From assembly GCA_030068145.1 (NCBI GenBank), contig JAPJBO010000023.1, forward strand, positions 496,001-560,000: 64,000 nucleotides of DNA, given 5' to 3'. This stretch comes from Diplonema papillatum (Eukaryota; Euglenozoa; Diplonemea; Diplonemida; Diplonemidae). Below, one piece after another: positions 63,171-64,000 of the stretch. The notes under the pieces were generated by a model. That model had not been told where the DNA came from, made no database searches, and worked only from the letters and a program-made list of their open reading frames with translations. How positions within the stretch are numbered: position 1 is the first letter of the stretch; the number at the start of each line of letters is the position of its first letter. Position numbers and translations under genes: made by a program.

Positions 63171-64000
63171 TGCTTTGTGCGCTTCACTCGGTGACAATGA
63201 ACCCGTGACGGAAGATCCGCAGGATTCCCGGCGCTTTTTACCAGATAAGGAAATGTTCATGTGGCGCAGGCGTGTGAGCCCGTTCACCACGGCATCGTTC
63301 AAAGTCTGCGATCGCAGACATGCCCCTTTCCGAGCAACACCCTGCACCGTCGTGTTGTCGACCACGACGGTGACCGTGCCGCCCGCGTACTTGTCAGGCA
63401 CTGCCGACACACAAAGTTCAAATGCAAGGGCCTCCAGCTCGTTGATGTGAAGGCCCTTTTCTTTCCTGGACCACCGCGAGCCCAGAACTTCGATCGCGTT
63501 GGTGGCGACGTCAACCAGCACGCCGCCCCATCCCTCGAGACTTGCGTCCACAAACACGGTGAGCGACGGCACCCGGGCCGCCACTGGCATTCTTCGCTTC
63601 TCCAACACCGCGCGAACCCAGCCGTCGAGTAGCCGCTGCACACTACCCGAGAGGCGAACCGTCTGGTCGACGGCCTTCTCGCCCCGGTTCAGCGCATTCG
63701 TCAACCGGCGAAGAAACTTCAAGGCGAAGTAGAACTCGCCGACGAAAACACCCACGATGGCCGACGCGTGCAGCAACCGACCACCCAGCGTCTCCAGACC
63801 GGACGCGGACATCGCACCCTTGCGCACCTCTACCAGATCCCGTGCCAATTTCTTCGACAACCTTGCCGAAATGCCGACCTTCCCGCTCTGGTGGTCCCAG
63901 TCCACCCCGATAAACTCGTACCGGGTGCTGGCGGTTCTCGTGTCGGCGTCCTTCCACGTTACCTTCGAACGAGCTGCCAATTCGTCGACCTTGCGGGACG
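63129..64000 (-). CDS. DIRS/Ngaro-like RT-RNase H polyprotein fragment (partial at both ends)
   Basis: The frame is open to the right edge, so the N-terminal reverse transcriptase is outside the window. Seen are the end of an RT connection domain (YEFIGVDWDHQSGKVGIS ... LGGRLLHASAIVG), then an RNase H core with VFVDASLEGWGG, HINELEALAFE and VVVDNTTVQGVA carrying the catalytic Asp, Glu and Asp, followed by KGACLRSQTLNDAV. GWGG and DNTT are typical of the DIRS/Ngaro group of tyrosine-recombinase retrotransposons. The C-terminus runs into the 42-bp repeat and stops at 63129, so the element is truncated there and no recombinase is visible. Confidence 0.7.
   Translation of the reverse strand, partial: SRKVDELAARSKVTWKDADTRTASTRYEFIGVDWDHQSGKVGISARLSKKLARDLVEVRKGAMSASGLETLGGRLLHASAIVGVFVGEFYFALKFLRRLTNALNRGEKAVDQTVRLSGSVQRLLDGWVRAVLEKRRMPVAARVPSLTVFVDASLEGWGGVLVDVATNAIEVLGSRWSRKEKGLHINELEALAFELCVSAVPDKYAGGTVTVVVDNTTVQGVARKGACLRSQTLNDAVVNGLTRLRHMNISLSGKKRRESCGSSVTGSLSPSEAHKAFRIVVWAFPHSCA

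Overview
The window looks like nuclear DNA of a protist with spliceosomal introns, most likely a euglenozoan of the diplonemid kind. This is an inference. It rests on three observations: every host protein gene I can support (about 13, spread over 60 kb) lies on the minus strand, like a directional gene cluster; several of these genes are split by GT-AG introns whose reading phases match across the junction; and the LINE copies have the RNase H plus C-terminal zinc-knuckle ends seen in ingi/L1Tc-type elements. I found no spliced-leader RNA, rRNA or organellar marker, so the taxonomy is open.

Layout, left to right. 1-2.1 kb: the 3' end of a retroelement polyprotein on the plus strand. 2.4-5.2 kb: first visible exon of a membrane-anchored FAD/NAD(P)-binding oxidoreductase. 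5.2-8.7 kb: gene-poor DNA with palindromes and dispersed repeats. 8.7-9.7 kb: a two-exon gene for a small one-helix membrane protein, whose intron holds about 131 TG dinucleotides. 10.1-18.25 kb: four tandem zinc alcohol dehydrogenase genes on a ~2.16-kb unit. 18.3-21.8 kb: repeat-rich spacer. 21.8-24.3 kb: two-exon threonine synthase. 26.3-28.5 kb: unknown 735-residue protein. 29.6-46.3 kb: one TauE/SafE-family transporter gene with two SAM domains in its central loop, split by a 268-nt intron and a 13.9-kb intron. 49.1-51.2 kb: two-exon TLC-like multispanning membrane protein. 53.1-55.4 kb: two-exon type II membrane protein resembling nucleotide-sugar transferases. 55.9-56.9 kb: a two-exon 129-residue protein. 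57.4-58.3 kb: J-domain protein. 60.4-62.1 kb: ubiquitin-like-domain protein (5' exon). 63.1-64 kb: RT/RNase H fragment of a DIRS-like element.

The most unusual part is the 13.9-kb intron. Inside it, on the opposite strand to the host gene, lie a tRNA-Val(AAC) gene and a stack of poly(A)-tailed retroelements. Each tail ends at a copy of the same 11-nt sequence, and the last copy abuts base 1 of the tRNA. This suggests repeated insertion of ingi-like LINEs (and one short element) at one site immediately upstream of a tRNA gene. The intron also holds an ~88-copy 14-bp satellite just after the tRNA, a 31-bp satellite split by a TA-flanked transposon, a 3.4-kb element with 9-bp target duplications carrying a nested 1.9-kb foldback element, and a transposase remnant. 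The satellites and nested elements have clear boundaries, so their order of insertion can be read from the sequence.
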